Origin: an uncultured Dorea sp.
GTDB lineage: Bacteria; Bacillota; Clostridia; Lachnospirales; Lachnospiraceae
Direction: 5' to 3'
Length of the DNA: 64,000 nt
Assembly (NCBI GenBank): GCA_910584265.1
Contig: CAJTZE010000001.1
Coordinates: 74,331 to 138,330 of the forward strand
The notes under the pieces were generated by a model, which saw nothing but the letters and a program-made list of their open reading frames with translations, had not been told where the DNA came from and made no database searches. Each line of letters begins with the position of its first letter. Positions within the stretch are counted from its first letter, which is position 1. A program made the translations under genes and the position numbers. Positions 33,906 through 42,403 of the stretch are shown here, one piece after another.

Positions 33906-35225
33906 ATGGATTTATTTGAATATGCAAGAGAACAGAATATGGAAAAGGAATCGCCGCTGGCATCACGTCTGCGGCCTGTTTCCCTTGAGGAAGTGGTAGG
34001 ACAGCAGCACATAATAGGAAAAGACAAGCTTCTATACCGGGCGATCAAGGCGGACAAGCTCAGCTCTATCATTTTCTACGGACCGCCGGGAACGGGAAAA
34101 ACAACCCTTGCCAAGGTAATCGCCCATACGACCAGCGCAGTATTTACCCAGATCAATGCCACATCAGCGGGAAAAAAGGATATGGAAGCGGTGGTAAAGA
34201 AAGCGCAGGATATGAAGGGGATGTACCAGAAGCGGACGATCCTGTTTGTGGACGAGATACATCGGTTTAATAAAGGACAGCAGGATTATCTGCTGCCCTT
34301 TGTGGAGGATGGAACCATTATTTTGATTGGGGCAACCACGGAGAATCCCTATTTTGAGGTGAACGGGGCTCTAATTTCCAGATCCAGTATTTTTGAACTG
34401 AAGCCTTTGGACAGAGAGGATATCAAAACGCTTCTGAAAAGAGCTGTATATGATGAGGCGAAGGGTATGGGGAGTTACCGGGCGGAAATCGATGAGGATG
34501 CGCTGGAATTTTTGGCGGATATCGCAGGAGGAGATGCAAGAAATGCATTGAATGCCATAGAACTTGGCATACTTACCACAGACAGGGCGGCGGACGGGAA
34601 GATACATATCACCATAGACGTGGCGGCAGAGTGTATCCAAAAGCGGGTGGTCCGGTATGATAAGACCGGCGATAACCACTATGATACGATTTCAGCATTT
34701 ATTAAGAGCATGAGAGGCTCTGACCCGGATGCGGCGGTGTATTATCTGGCGAAGATGCTGTATGCGGGGGAGGATATTAAGTTTATTGCCAGAAGGATTA
34801 TGATCTGCGCCGCGGAGGATGTGGGAAATGCAGACCCTATGGCGTTGACAACAGCAGTGTCCGCGGCGCAGGCCGTGGAGCGGATCGGGATGCCGGAGGC
34901 TCAGATCATCCTGTCCCAGGCGGTTCTCTATGTAGCATCGGCACCGAAGAGCAATTCTGCCGTAAATGCCATATCCTCGGCGATGGAGAATGTCAGAAGG
35001 TATCAGACAACGGTTCCGGCACACCTTCAGGACGCCCACTATGGCGGCGCCGGCAGGCTGGGACGGGGCATTGACTATAAATACGCGCACGATTATCCGA
35101 ATCACTATGTAGAGCAGCAATATCTGCCGGATGAAATAAAGGATGCAACATTCTATGAGCCGGGGGATAATGGGCATGAGAAGCAGATAAAAGCGTGGAT
35201 GAATCATATCCGGAACCGGAGTTGA
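33906..35225 (+). CDS. rarA: Replication-associated recombination protein RarA (MgsA)
   Basis: AAA+ ATPase that acts at stalled replication forks. 439 residues: Walker A YGPPGTGKTTLAKVIA (about residue 58), Walker B LFVDEIHRFNKGQQD, sensor 1 GATTENPYFEVN, then the C-terminal tetramerisation part with VYYLAKMLYAGEDIKFIARR, YVASAPKSNSAVNAI and PAHLQDAHY. GGCAGGAG precedes the ATG. A very long hairpin begins three bases after the stop codon. Confidence 0.94.
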   Translation: MDLFEYAREQNMEKESPLASRLRPVSLEEVVGQQHIIGKDKLLYRAIKADKLSSIIFYGPPGTGKTTLAKVIAHTTSAVFTQINATSAGKKDMEAVVKKAQDMKGMYQKRTILFVDEIHRFNKGQQDYLLPFVEDGTIILIGATTENPYFEVNGALISRSSIFELKPLDREDIKTLLKRAVYDEAKGMGSYRAEIDEDALEFLADIAGGDARNALNAIELGILTTDRAADGKIHITIDVAAECIQKRVVRYDKTGDNHYDTISAFIKSMRGSDPDAAVYYLAKMLYAGEDIKFIARRIMICAAEDVGNADPMALTTAVSAAQAVERIGMPEAQIILSQAVLYVASAPKSNSAVNAISSAMENVRRYQTTVPAHLQDAHYGGAGRLGRGIDYKYAHDYPNHYVEQQYLPDEIKDATFYEPGDNGHEKQIKAWMNHIRNRS

Positions 35226-35227
35226 TT

Positions 35228-35303
35228 CTTCTGCACGGCGCCAGCCATAGACTGCGGACTTCTATGCCTTAATCCGCAGTCTATGGCTGGCGCCGTGTAG
35301 AAG
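35228..35303. repeat. Long inverted repeat, 31-bp stem, between rarA and hrcA
   Basis: Bases 35228-35258 and 35273-35303 are complementary over 31 positions with a single G-T pair, around a 14-base loop. The core is GGCGCCAGCCATAGACTGCG. No T-tract follows on either strand. It could end the rarA transcript or be a repeat element; nothing in the loop is recognisable. Confidence 0.85.
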
Positions 35304-35345
35304 TACAAAAAGATAAAAAGGATAATAAAAAAAGTATAAACAGTG

Positions 35346-35374
35346 TTGACAAATGAAAAACCTAGTGATAGATT
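35346..35374 (+). promoter_or_regulatory. Promoter of the hrcA operon
   Basis: TTGACA (35346-35351), 17 bases, TAGATT (35369-35374). The CIRCE operator begins 15 bases downstream, covering the expected transcription start. Confidence 0.8.
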
Positions 35375-35388
35375 AGTAACTGTAAGGA

Positions 35389-35415
35389 TTAGCACTCGAT
35401 TTTGGTGAGTGCTAA
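35389..35415 (+). promoter_or_regulatory. CIRCE element (HrcA operator)
   Basis: TTAGCACTC - 9 bases - GAGTGCTAA, a perfect match to the CIRCE consensus. HrcA bound here represses the operon until heat shock diverts the GroE chaperonin that stabilises it. Confidence 0.97.
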
Positions 35416-35437
35416 TAAGAAGAAGGAGATTGGTAAG

Positions 35438-36475
35438 ATGCAGGCGGGAGACGTTCTTGGTGAGAGAAAACTAACAATATTACATGCGATCATCAAGACT
35501 TATCTTGATACAGGAGAGCCGGTTGGTTCAAGGACCATTTCCAAGTATTCGGATCTGAACCTGAGTTCAGCTACTATCCGCAATGAGATGGCAGATCTGG
35601 AGGAACTCGGCTATATCCTGCAGCCGCATACATCTGCAGGAAGGATTCCTTCTGACAAGGGCTACCGATTGTATGTGGATATGCTGATGGAGGAGAAGGA
35701 GCAGGAGCTGAACGATATGCAGGAGCAGATGCTTGAGAAGGCAGAGAAGATGGATCAGCTCCTAAAGCAGGCGGCGAAGGTTCTGGCGAATAATACCAAT
35801 TACGCCACTATGGTTTCTACGCCGAGAAGCAGTGCCAACCGGATTAAGTTTATCCAGCTTTCTAAGGTGGATGAGGAACAGATTATCGCTGTTATTGTTC
35901 TGGGAGGCAATGTGATCAAGAACAAGATTATCAATATGGATGAACCCCTCAGCAACGAGAATCTGCTGAAGCTGAATATGCTTCTGAACACGACTTTAAA
36001 CGGCATGTCTATCGAAGAGATCAATCTGGGGCTGATTGCGAGGCTGAAGGAACAGGCGGGAATCCACAGCGAGGTGGTCGGCAACGTGTTTGACGCTGTG
36101 GCAGATGCCATACAGGTGGATGAGGATATGCAGATCTACACCAGCGGTACAACGAATATCTTTAAGTACCCGGAGCTCTCCGATAAGCAGAGCGCGCAGG
36201 AGATCATCAGTGCATTTGAAGAGAAGCAGCAGCTTACCGAGCTGGTGACGCAGACCCTGGCACAGGAGGAGAACACGGGTATTCAGGTGTACATCGGCGA
36301 TGAGACGCCGGTACAGAACATGAAGGACTGCAGCGTGGTGACCGCGACCTATGAATTGGGAGACGGGATGAAGGGAACAATCGGTATTATAGGACCGAAG
36401 CGTATGGACTACGAGCATGTACTGAAATCGCTGAAGAGGCTGCAGAGCGAATTGGATGCGATTTTCCATAAATAA
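35438..36475 (+). CDS. hrcA: Heat-inducible repressor HrcA
   Basis: 345 residues, the normal length. The N-terminal winged helix carries LDTGEPVGSRTISKYSDLNLSSATIRNEMADLEELG (split: GEPVGSRTISKY, SSATIRNEMADLE), and the C-terminal dimer domain ends GTIGIIGPKRMDYEHVLKSL. The ATG at 35438 follows AGAAGGAGA; an upstream in-frame GTG lies inside the CIRCE element and is unlikely. First gene of the class I heat-shock operon, controlling itself and grpE-dnaK-dnaJ. Confidence 0.96.
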   Translation: MQAGDVLGERKLTILHAIIKTYLDTGEPVGSRTISKYSDLNLSSATIRNEMADLEELGYILQPHTSAGRIPSDKGYRLYVDMLMEEKEQELNDMQEQMLEKAEKMDQLLKQAAKVLANNTNYATMVSTPRSSANRIKFIQLSKVDEEQIIAVIVLGGNVIKNKIINMDEPLSNENLLKLNMLLNTTLNGMSIEEINLGLIARLKEQAGIHSEVVGNVFDAVADAIQVDEDMQIYTSGTTNIFKYPELSDKQSAQEIISAFEEKQQLTELVTQTLAQEENTGIQVYIGDETPVQNMKDCSVVTATYELGDGMKGTIGIIGPKRMDYEHVLKSLKRLQSELDAIFHK

Positions 36476-36499
36476 GTTTAACAGAAAGGTGGATTACCA

Positions 36500-37192
36500 T
36501 TGGATAAAGAAAAGGATATGAATCAGGAAAAGACTCAGGAAGAGATGGTAAAGGAAGCCGTCGAGGAAGCAAAGAAGGCTGCGGCTGAGAATGCAGAGGA
36601 GGCCGGCGCGGAAGAAGAGCAGGCAGAGGAAGCTGAAGCGGGCGCTGATTCCGAAGAAGAGACAGAGGCTTTGGAGGAGGATGCAGAGGCGGGGGATACG
36701 GAGGACGCTTCCGGTGAGAAAAAAAGCCGGTTCTTCGGCAAGAAGAATAAGAAAGACAAGAAGGATGAGAAGATTGAAGAGCTTACCGACAAGCTAACCC
36801 GTCAGATGGCAGAGTTTGATAACTTCCGCAAGCGTACGGAGAAAGAGAAGTCTCAGATGTACGAGATAGGAGCGAAAGATATCATAGATAAGATTCTTCC
36901 GGTGGTGGACAATTTCGAGAGAGGTCTTGGAGCTGTTGCCGAGGAGGAGAAGGAGGATCCATTCGTCCAGGGAATGGATAAGGTTTACAAACAGTTAATG
37001 ACCACCCTGGAGGGGATCGGCGTGAAGCCGATCGAGGCAGTTGGTCAGGAATTTAACCCGGATTTCCACAATGCAGTGATGCATGAGGAAAATGAGGAGC
37101 TCGGAGAGAATATTGTTTCTGAGGAACTTCAGAAGGGCTATATGTATCGTGACTCCGTAGTGAGACACAGTATGGTAAAGGTTGCTAACTGA
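36500..37192 (+). CDS. grpE: Nucleotide exchange factor GrpE
   Basis: Releases ADP from DnaK. 230 residues; the first 90 are a long acidic Glu/Ala-rich segment, then KKSRFFGKKNKKDKK, the coiled coil (LTRQMAEFDNFRKRTEKEK), and the C-terminal wing (GVKPIEAVGQEFNPDFHNAV, MYRDSVVRHSMVKVAN). The start codon appears to be TTG at 36500, behind GAAAGGTGG; the next ATG is at 36518. The acidic extension is longer than in E. coli, common in this bacterial family. Confidence 0.94.
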   Translation: MDKEKDMNQEKTQEEMVKEAVEEAKKAAAENAEEAGAEEEQAEEAEAGADSEEETEALEEDAEAGDTEDASGEKKSRFFGKKNKKDKKDEKIEELTDKLTRQMAEFDNFRKRTEKEKSQMYEIGAKDIIDKILPVVDNFERGLGAVAEEEKEDPFVQGMDKVYKQLMTTLEGIGVKPIEAVGQEFNPDFHNAVMHEENEELGENIVSEELQKGYMYRDSVVRHSMVKVAN

Positions 37193-37226
37193 CCCAGAGC
37201 ACTTAGCGAAACATTGAATACTTGAC

Positions 37227-37332
37227 GAGGTTTTGTCGAGTCTAGTATGAAAGTTCACCCTTGCGGTGTGTTTTTTCGAGCTTAGTGGGAGGGTCGTTCA
37301 AGGAACTTAGCGAGGTTTTTTCGAGCTTAGTG
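37227..37332 (+). repeat. Three degenerate repeats in the grpE-dnaK gap
   Basis: The 18-mer GTTTTTTCGAGCTTAGTG occurs exactly at 37270-37287 and 37315-37332, and a third diverged copy (GTTTTGTCGAGTCTAGTATG) starts at 37230. Spacing is 40 and 45 bases. Nearby CTTAGCGA words (37202, 37307) repeat too. The 190-base gap has no reading frame; it may hold RNA structure that sets the grpE:dnaK ratio. Confidence 0.65.
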
Positions 37333-37383
37333 AATTGAACTTCCTTAATGAAAGAGTTAAATAAAGTAGGAGGCGGAATTATA

Positions 37384-39261
37384 ATGGGAAAAATAATTGG
37401 TATTGATTTAGGTACAACAAACAGCTGTGTAGCCGTTATGGAAGGCGGACAGCCGACAGTTATCGCAAATACAGAGGGAGCAAGGACCACACCGTCTGTT
37501 GTTGCATTTACAAAGACAGGCGAGCGTTTGGTGGGCGAGCCTGCAAAGCGTCAGGCGGTAACAAATGCCGAGAAGACAATCGCTTCTATCAAGAGAGAGA
37601 TGGGAAGCGATTACAAGGTTAAGATCGATGATAAGAGATATTCTCCACAGGAGATTTCTGCTATGATCTTACAGAAATTGAAAGCAGATGCGGAAGGATA
37701 TCTTGGCGAGAAGGTAACGGAAGCAGTTATCACCGTTCCTGCATATTTCAACGATGCACAGCGTCAGGCTACCAAGGATGCAGGTAAGATCGCGGGACTT
37801 GATGTAAAACGTATTATCAACGAGCCTACAGCCGCCGCACTGGCTTATGGTCTTGACAATGAGAAAGAGCAGAAGATTATGGTATACGACCTTGGAGGCG
37901 GTACCTTTGACGTATCGATCATTGAGATCGGCGACGGCGTTATCGAGGTACTTTCTACCGCTGGTAACAACAGACTGGGCGGCGACGATTTTGACCAGAA
38001 GATTACAGATTACATGCTTGCGGAGTTTAAGAAACAGGAGGGTGTAGATCTTTCTTCTGATAAGATGGCGCTTCAGAGATTGAAGGAGGCTGCAGAGAAG
38101 GCAAAGAAGGAGCTGTCTTCTGCAACAACCACGAATATCAACCTTCCATTCATTACTGCAACCAGCGAAGGACCGAAGCATTTTGATATGAACCTTACCA
38201 GAGCGAAATTTGACGAGCTGACACACGACCTTGTGGAGAAGACAGCGGAGCCTGTAACCAGAGCATTGTCTGACGCGGGGATCACATCCTCTGAGCTTGG
38301 CCAGGTACTCTTAGTAGGCGGCTCTACCCGTATTCCGGCAGTACAGGATAAGGTAAGACAGCTTACAGGCAAGGAGCCGAGCAAGTCTCTGAATCCGGAT
38401 GAGTGTGTAGCGCTCGGCGCATCCGTACAGGGCGGTAAATTAGCCGGAGACGCAGGCGCAGGCGACATCCTGCTTCTGGACGTAACACCGCTTTCCCTGT
38501 CTATCGAAACCATGGGCGGCGTTGCTACAAGGCTGATTGAGAGAAATACGACGATCCCGACCAAGAAGAGCCAGATTTTCTCTACAGCGGCAGATAACCA
38601 GACAGCAGTTGACATCAATGTTGTACAGGGTGAGAGACAGTTTGCAAGAGACAACAAGTCCTTAGGACAGTTCCGTCTGGACGGGATTCCGCCGGCAAGA
38701 CGCGGCGTTCCGCAGATCGAGGTTACCTTTGACATAGATGCAAATGGTATTGTAAATGTATCTGCAAAGGATCTTGGCACAGGTAAAGAGCAGCACATCA
38801 CCATTACAGCAGGCTCTAATATGTCAGATGCTGATATTGAGAAGGCTGTAAAGGAAGCGGCTGAATTTGAGGCTCAGGATAAGAAGCGTAAGGAAGGCAT
38901 CGACGCAAAGAACGACGCAGACGCTATGGTATTCCAGACAGAGAAGGCTCTTGAGGAAGTGGGCGATAAGATTGACGCCGCAGATAAGGAAGCCGTTGAG
39001 GCTGAGTGCAAGGCTCTGAAGGAGCTTCTTGAGAAGGTCAACATGGATGACATTTCAGAAGCACAGACAGCAGAGATCAACGCAGGCAAGGAGAAGCTGA
39101 TGGAGACGGCACAGAAGCTGTTTGCCAAGGTTTATGAGCAGGCTCAGGGCGCTCAGGGCGCAGGTTCTGATATGGGAGCAGGCGCAGGCCCGAATCCAGG
39201 TCCGGCACCGGAAGGCTTTGACGGAGACGACGTTGTAGACGGAGATTACAAAGAGGTCTAA
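37384..39261 (+). CDS. dnaK: Molecular chaperone DnaK (Hsp70)
   Basis: 625 residues. The ATPase domain opens GKIIGIDLGTTNSCVAVMEG and has VYDLGGGTFDVSI and VGGSTRIPAVQ; the substrate domain begins near LLLDVTPLSLSIETMGG; the C-terminal lid ends in a flexible Gly/Ala/Pro tail and DGDDVVDGDYKEV. Works with DnaJ and GrpE encoded next to it. The ATG at 37384 follows GTAGGAGGCGG. Confidence 0.97.
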   Translation: MGKIIGIDLGTTNSCVAVMEGGQPTVIANTEGARTTPSVVAFTKTGERLVGEPAKRQAVTNAEKTIASIKREMGSDYKVKIDDKRYSPQEISAMILQKLKADAEGYLGEKVTEAVITVPAYFNDAQRQATKDAGKIAGLDVKRIINEPTAAALAYGLDNEKEQKIMVYDLGGGTFDVSIIEIGDGVIEVLSTAGNNRLGGDDFDQKITDYMLAEFKKQEGVDLSSDKMALQRLKEAAEKAKKELSSATTTNINLPFITATSEGPKHFDMNLTRAKFDELTHDLVEKTAEPVTRALSDAGITSSELGQVLLVGGSTRIPAVQDKVRQLTGKEPSKSLNPDECVALGASVQGGKLAGDAGAGDILLLDVTPLSLSIETMGGVATRLIERNTTIPTKKSQIFSTAADNQTAVDINVVQGERQFARDNKSLGQFRLDGIPPARRGVPQIEVTFDIDANGIVNVSAKDLGTGKEQHITITAGSNMSDADIEKAVKEAAEFEAQDKKRKEGIDAKNDADAMVFQTEKALEEVGDKIDAADKEAVEAECKALKELLEKVNMDDISEAQTAEINAGKEKLMETAQKLFAKVYEQAQGAQGAGSDMGAGAGPNPGPAPEGFDGDDVVDGDYKEV

Positions 39262-39282
39262 GTAATGAATTGAAAGGAAGAT

Positions 39283-39330
39283 ATTCCGCGGGAGGGGACT
39301 GGAAGTAAAGACCAGCCGGTCCCGCGGAAT
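39283..39330 (+). other. Hairpin in the dnaK-dnaJ gap
   Basis: ATTCCGCGGGA (39283-39293) pairs with TCCCGCGGAAT (39320-39330); the inner part can extend with CTGG/CCAG. No T-run follows, so it is more likely an mRNA processing or stability element, or a partial attenuator, than a terminator. Confidence 0.65.
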
Positions 39331-39355
39331 TTCCGCGTGAAAGAAAGGGATTACA

Positions 39356-40531
39356 ATGGCAGATAAACGTGATTATTATGAAGTGCTCGGCGTCGGCAGG
39401 GATGCGGATGATGCGGCGTTAAAAAAGGCATATAGAAATGTAGCCAAGAAGTATCATCCGGATATGAACCCGGGAGATGCGGAGGCAGAAAAGAAGTTCA
39501 AAGAGGCTTCCGAGGCATATGCGGTGCTCAGTGATGCAGATAAGAGAAGGCAGTATGACCAGTTCGGCCATGCGGCCTTTGAAGGCGGAGGCGGCGGAGC
39601 CGGTTTCGGTGATTTTGATTTCGGCGGAGCGGATTTCAGTGACATATTCGGCGATTTATTTGGTGATCTGTTCGGCGGAGGCGGCAGAAGGAGCGGACGC
39701 GCAAATCAGGGACCGATGAAGGGTATGAATATACGCAAGGGTGTGAGGATTACTTTCGAGGAAGCTGTATTCGGCTGTGAGAAGGAGCTTGATGTTGTGC
39801 TTAAGGATCCCTGTCCGAAGTGTAACGGAACCGGTGCAAAGCCGGGAACCTCGCCGGAGACCTGCCCGAAGTGCGGCGGGAAGGGTCAGGTGGTATATAC
39901 CCAGCAGTCTTTCTTTGGAACTGTGCAGAATGTCCAGACCTGTCCGGACTGCCGCGGAAGCGGTAAGATTATCCGGGATAAATGTCCGGATTGCAGCGGA
40001 ACCGGATTTATTTCCAATAAGAAGAAGATTTCTGTATCCATTCCGGCAGGTATTGATAATGGACAGAGCGTGAGAATCCGGGAGAAGGGCGAGCCGGGAG
40101 TAAACGGCGGACCGAGAGGCGATCTGCTGGTTGAGGTTTCGGTATCCAGACATCCGATATTCCAGCGTCAGGATATGCACATTTTCTCAACGGCGCCGAT
40201 CTCCTTTGCACAGGCGGCCCTCGGCGCAGATGTGAAGATCAAGACGGTGGATGGCGAAGTGATCTACAATGTTAAACCGGGAACAAAGACCGATACTAAG
40301 GTAAGGCTTAGAGGAAAGGGAGTGCCTTCTGTGAGAAATTCTCAGGTTAGGGGAGACCATTATGTGACGCTGGTGATCCAGACGCCGGAGAAGTTAAGCT
40401 CCGAGGCAAAGGAAGCTCTGCGCCGGTTTGATGAGCTGACCGGGAATACATTGAATATACCGGAGGAGAATAAGACAAAGCCAAAGAAAAAGGGATTTAT
40501 GAATAAGATGAAGGAAGCCTTCGATGATTAA
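39356..40531 (+). CDS. dnaJ: Co-chaperone DnaJ (type I Hsp40)
   Basis: 391 residues with all type I parts: J domain (YYEVLGVGRDADD, KKYHPDMNPGD with the HPD motif), Gly/Phe-rich linker (residues about 77-115), four zinc motifs CPKCNGTG, CPKCGGKG, CPDCRGSG and CPDCSGTG, and the C-terminal client domain. It stimulates DnaK ATPase and delivers substrates. Last gene of the heat-shock operon; its stop codon lies inside the terminator hairpin. Confidence 0.97.
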   Translation: MADKRDYYEVLGVGRDADDAALKKAYRNVAKKYHPDMNPGDAEAEKKFKEASEAYAVLSDADKRRQYDQFGHAAFEGGGGGAGFGDFDFGGADFSDIFGDLFGDLFGGGGRRSGRANQGPMKGMNIRKGVRITFEEAVFGCEKELDVVLKDPCPKCNGTGAKPGTSPETCPKCGGKGQVVYTQQSFFGTVQNVQTCPDCRGSGKIIRDKCPDCSGTGFISNKKKISVSIPAGIDNGQSVRIREKGEPGVNGGPRGDLLVEVSVSRHPIFQRQDMHIFSTAPISFAQAALGADVKIKTVDGEVIYNVKPGTKTDTKVRLRGKGVPSVRNSQVRGDHYVTLVIQTPEKLSSEAKEALRRFDELTGNTLNIPEENKTKPKKKGFMNKMKEAFDD

Positions 40532-40553
40532 TCGGGGGCTTCCTTCATCTTTT
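40507..40553 (+). terminator. Terminator of the heat-shock operon
   Basis: GATGAAGGAAGCC (40507-40519) and GGCTTCCTTCATC (40537-40549) form a perfect 13-bp stem with 17-base loop and TTTT after it. The left arm and loop contain the last codons and stop of dnaJ. A further hairpin AAAATCC/GGATTTT near 40558-40574 may serve the converging regulator gene. Confidence 0.88.
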
Positions 40554-40583
40554 ATGGAAAATCCTTTGGATTTTACACTTCCT

Positions 40584-41207
40584 TTATCTGTGCTGGTAGT
40601 AGAAGACAGCCAGCTGTGTGCGGTCGCGCAGCTGAAGCTTGTCTAAGATGCCGCTTAAATAGTTGCGGATGGTACCCTCGCTTAAGTGCAGCCAACCGGC
40701 AATTTCCCGGTTGCTTAAGCCCTCTGCTACCAGAGTGATGATTTCGTATTCTCGTTCTCCAATTTCATAGTCTTTATAGTTGAAGTCGTTCTTCTGTTCT
40801 AAAAGTCCCGGAATACGGGAGACAATTTCATTGCCGAAAACGGTCTGTCCGGTGTAGACAGCCTTGATGGCAGGGATAATGCTGTTATAATCCTGTTTGA
40901 GAAGATATCCCTTTACGCCGGATTTTAATGCTTTCACAATATATTCATCATCTGAAAATGTGGTGAGAAGGAGGATCCTTGCATGGGGATATTCTGCGAG
41001 GATCTGCTCCGATGCATCCAGTCCGTTTGTTTCCTTCATGCGGATATCCATGAGAAGAACATCCGGCTGGAGCTTTTGGTACATATGGACGGCTTCGGCT
41101 CCGTCACAGCCGGTTCCGGCTACGGTAAGGGTCTCGTCAGACTCCAGAATAGTTTTCAGTGCGGCGGCTACCAGATTATCATCGTCAATGATCAGTATGG
41201 TTATCAT
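40584..41207 (-). CDS. LuxR/NarL-type response regulator
   Basis: 207 residues: receiver domain with phospho-acceptor Asp54 (LLMDIRMKETNG), acidic pocket IIDDDN and Lys in LLKQDY, then a C-terminal LuxR helix-turn-helix (IITLVAEGLSNREIAGWLHL, GTIRNYLSGILDKL). It starts one base after the stop of the kinase gene on the same strand. The pair is divergent from an ABC-2 exporter operon, which is the probable target. Confidence 0.93.
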   Translation of the reverse strand: MITILIIDDDNLVAAALKTILESDETLTVAGTGCDGAEAVHMYQKLQPDVLLMDIRMKETNGLDASEQILAEYPHARILLLTTFSDDEYIVKALKSGVKGYLLKQDYNSIIPAIKAVYTGQTVFGNEIVSRIPGLLEQKNDFNYKDYEIGEREYEIITLVAEGLSNREIAGWLHLSEGTIRNYLSGILDKLQLRDRTQLAVFYYQHR

Positions 41208-41208
41208 T

Positions 41209-42279
41209 TTAGCAGTCCTCTCTTTTTGGAATGGTTATAAAAATACGGAAGCCTCCAACCGGCTGTATGTGCAGCATTCCGCCCAGCGCGGTTATCCGGT
41301 CTTTCATATTGAGAAGCCCAAGACCGTCTTCCCCGCCGGAATTTTTTCTGGTTCCATTATCCTCGGCCGTAAGCTGATAGAGGGCAGGATGTTCTCGGAG
41401 GATGATATGCACCTGACTGGCATTGCTGTGGCGCATTACATTATTTAAGGCCTCTTTTACAACGGCAATCAGACAATATTTGACGGATTTGGGTACCTCA
41501 TAGCCCATATCGTATTCGAGGGATACGGGGCAGAAGGTAAAGGCTTCTGTAAGGCCTTCTATGGCTTCTCTTAAATTGATGGATTCATCATGCAGGTCAT
41601 GCACACTTTCCCGGATATTTGTCATGGCAGTGTTCAAAGTGTTTTCTAACTGCTCCAGAGACGGGGCAAGCGCCGGATCCCGGCTGATGGTTCTTGCCGC
41701 GCCGGTCAGCAGGATAGAGCGGGAGAGCATATGTCCAACATTGTCATGGATTTCTCTGGCAATCCGGTTTCGTTCTCTTAGGGTGGCAGTGTAGATTTCA
41801 TTGTCCTGCTTTTCTAAGAGAGCCTGGTTTTTTTCCTTCAATAACAGATTGCGTTCTACGCTGTCATCACGGATTTTCTTAAACTGCTGCTCCAGCGAGG
41901 TGTAAGTAAGCGTGTGATAGCTGAGCAGGAGGGCGAGCAGCATCCCGATGAGCAGGAAGGAGAGCTGCTCCCAGGGGCTTTTCCAAAGCCTCAGGAAGGG
42001 AAGAACGCCTAAGATTACAGAAAGAGCCCTGCAGTTATCCATTAAGCTTCCATACAGGACTGCCGGAAAAAATAATGCGGCCTCCGGTATGGGAATGAGC
42101 AGAAGCAGATAGAGCAGGGAAGAAAGCAGGCGGTAATTTCTACGGCCGGTATAATAATGCAGGCAGGAATAAATGACCGCGCAGAGAAATGCAGTCAGAA
42201 AGCCGGTATTGATTTCTGTGAAAAATGCACTGCTGAGACAATAGATCAGCAGAATACCACGGTCCATAATCTGTTTCAT
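41209..42279 (-). CDS. Sensor histidine kinase, DesK/LiaS type (HisKA_3)
   Basis: 356 residues. Four to five membrane helices with almost no outside loops fill residues 1-125, so the signal is probably sensed in or at the membrane. A coiled linker leads to the HisKA_3 motif RNRIAREIHDNVGHML with His178, and the ATPase has N-box NNVMRHSNAS and LTAEDNGTRKNSGGEDGLGLLNM. GATAAGGAGGCAGGC sets the start at 42279. Kinases of this kind control lipid fluidity or cell-envelope defence. Confidence 0.9.
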   Translation of the reverse strand: MKQIMDRGILLIYCLSSAFFTEINTGFLTAFLCAVIYSCLHYYTGRRNYRLLSSLLYLLLLIPIPEAALFFPAVLYGSLMDNCRALSVILGVLPFLRLWKSPWEQLSFLLIGMLLALLLSYHTLTYTSLEQQFKKIRDDSVERNLLLKEKNQALLEKQDNEIYTATLRERNRIAREIHDNVGHMLSRSILLTGAARTISRDPALAPSLEQLENTLNTAMTNIRESVHDLHDESINLREAIEGLTEAFTFCPVSLEYDMGYEVPKSVKYCLIAVVKEALNNVMRHSNASQVHIILREHPALYQLTAEDNGTRKNSGGEDGLGLLNMKDRITALGGMLHIQPVGGFRIFITIPKREDC

Positions 42280-42403
42280 GCCTGCCTCCTTATCTGAAAT
42301 ACAACATGACATTTGTAACATCAAGTCTTGACACCTGACACTATCATTATAAAACGGCGGCAGTTATACTACAAGTAAGAAAATTCGAGAAGGAGATGCG
42401 GGT

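Noticed and set aside
37227..37332. CRISPR-like array in the grpE-dnaK gap
   Set aside because: Only three imperfect copies of about 18 bases with no cas genes nearby; spacers are not distinct units.
42328..42353. Consensus promoter before the NatA-type ATPase
   Set aside because: TTGACA is good but the only A+T-rich hexamer follows at 14 bases, too short for a standard promoter; kept only as a remark.
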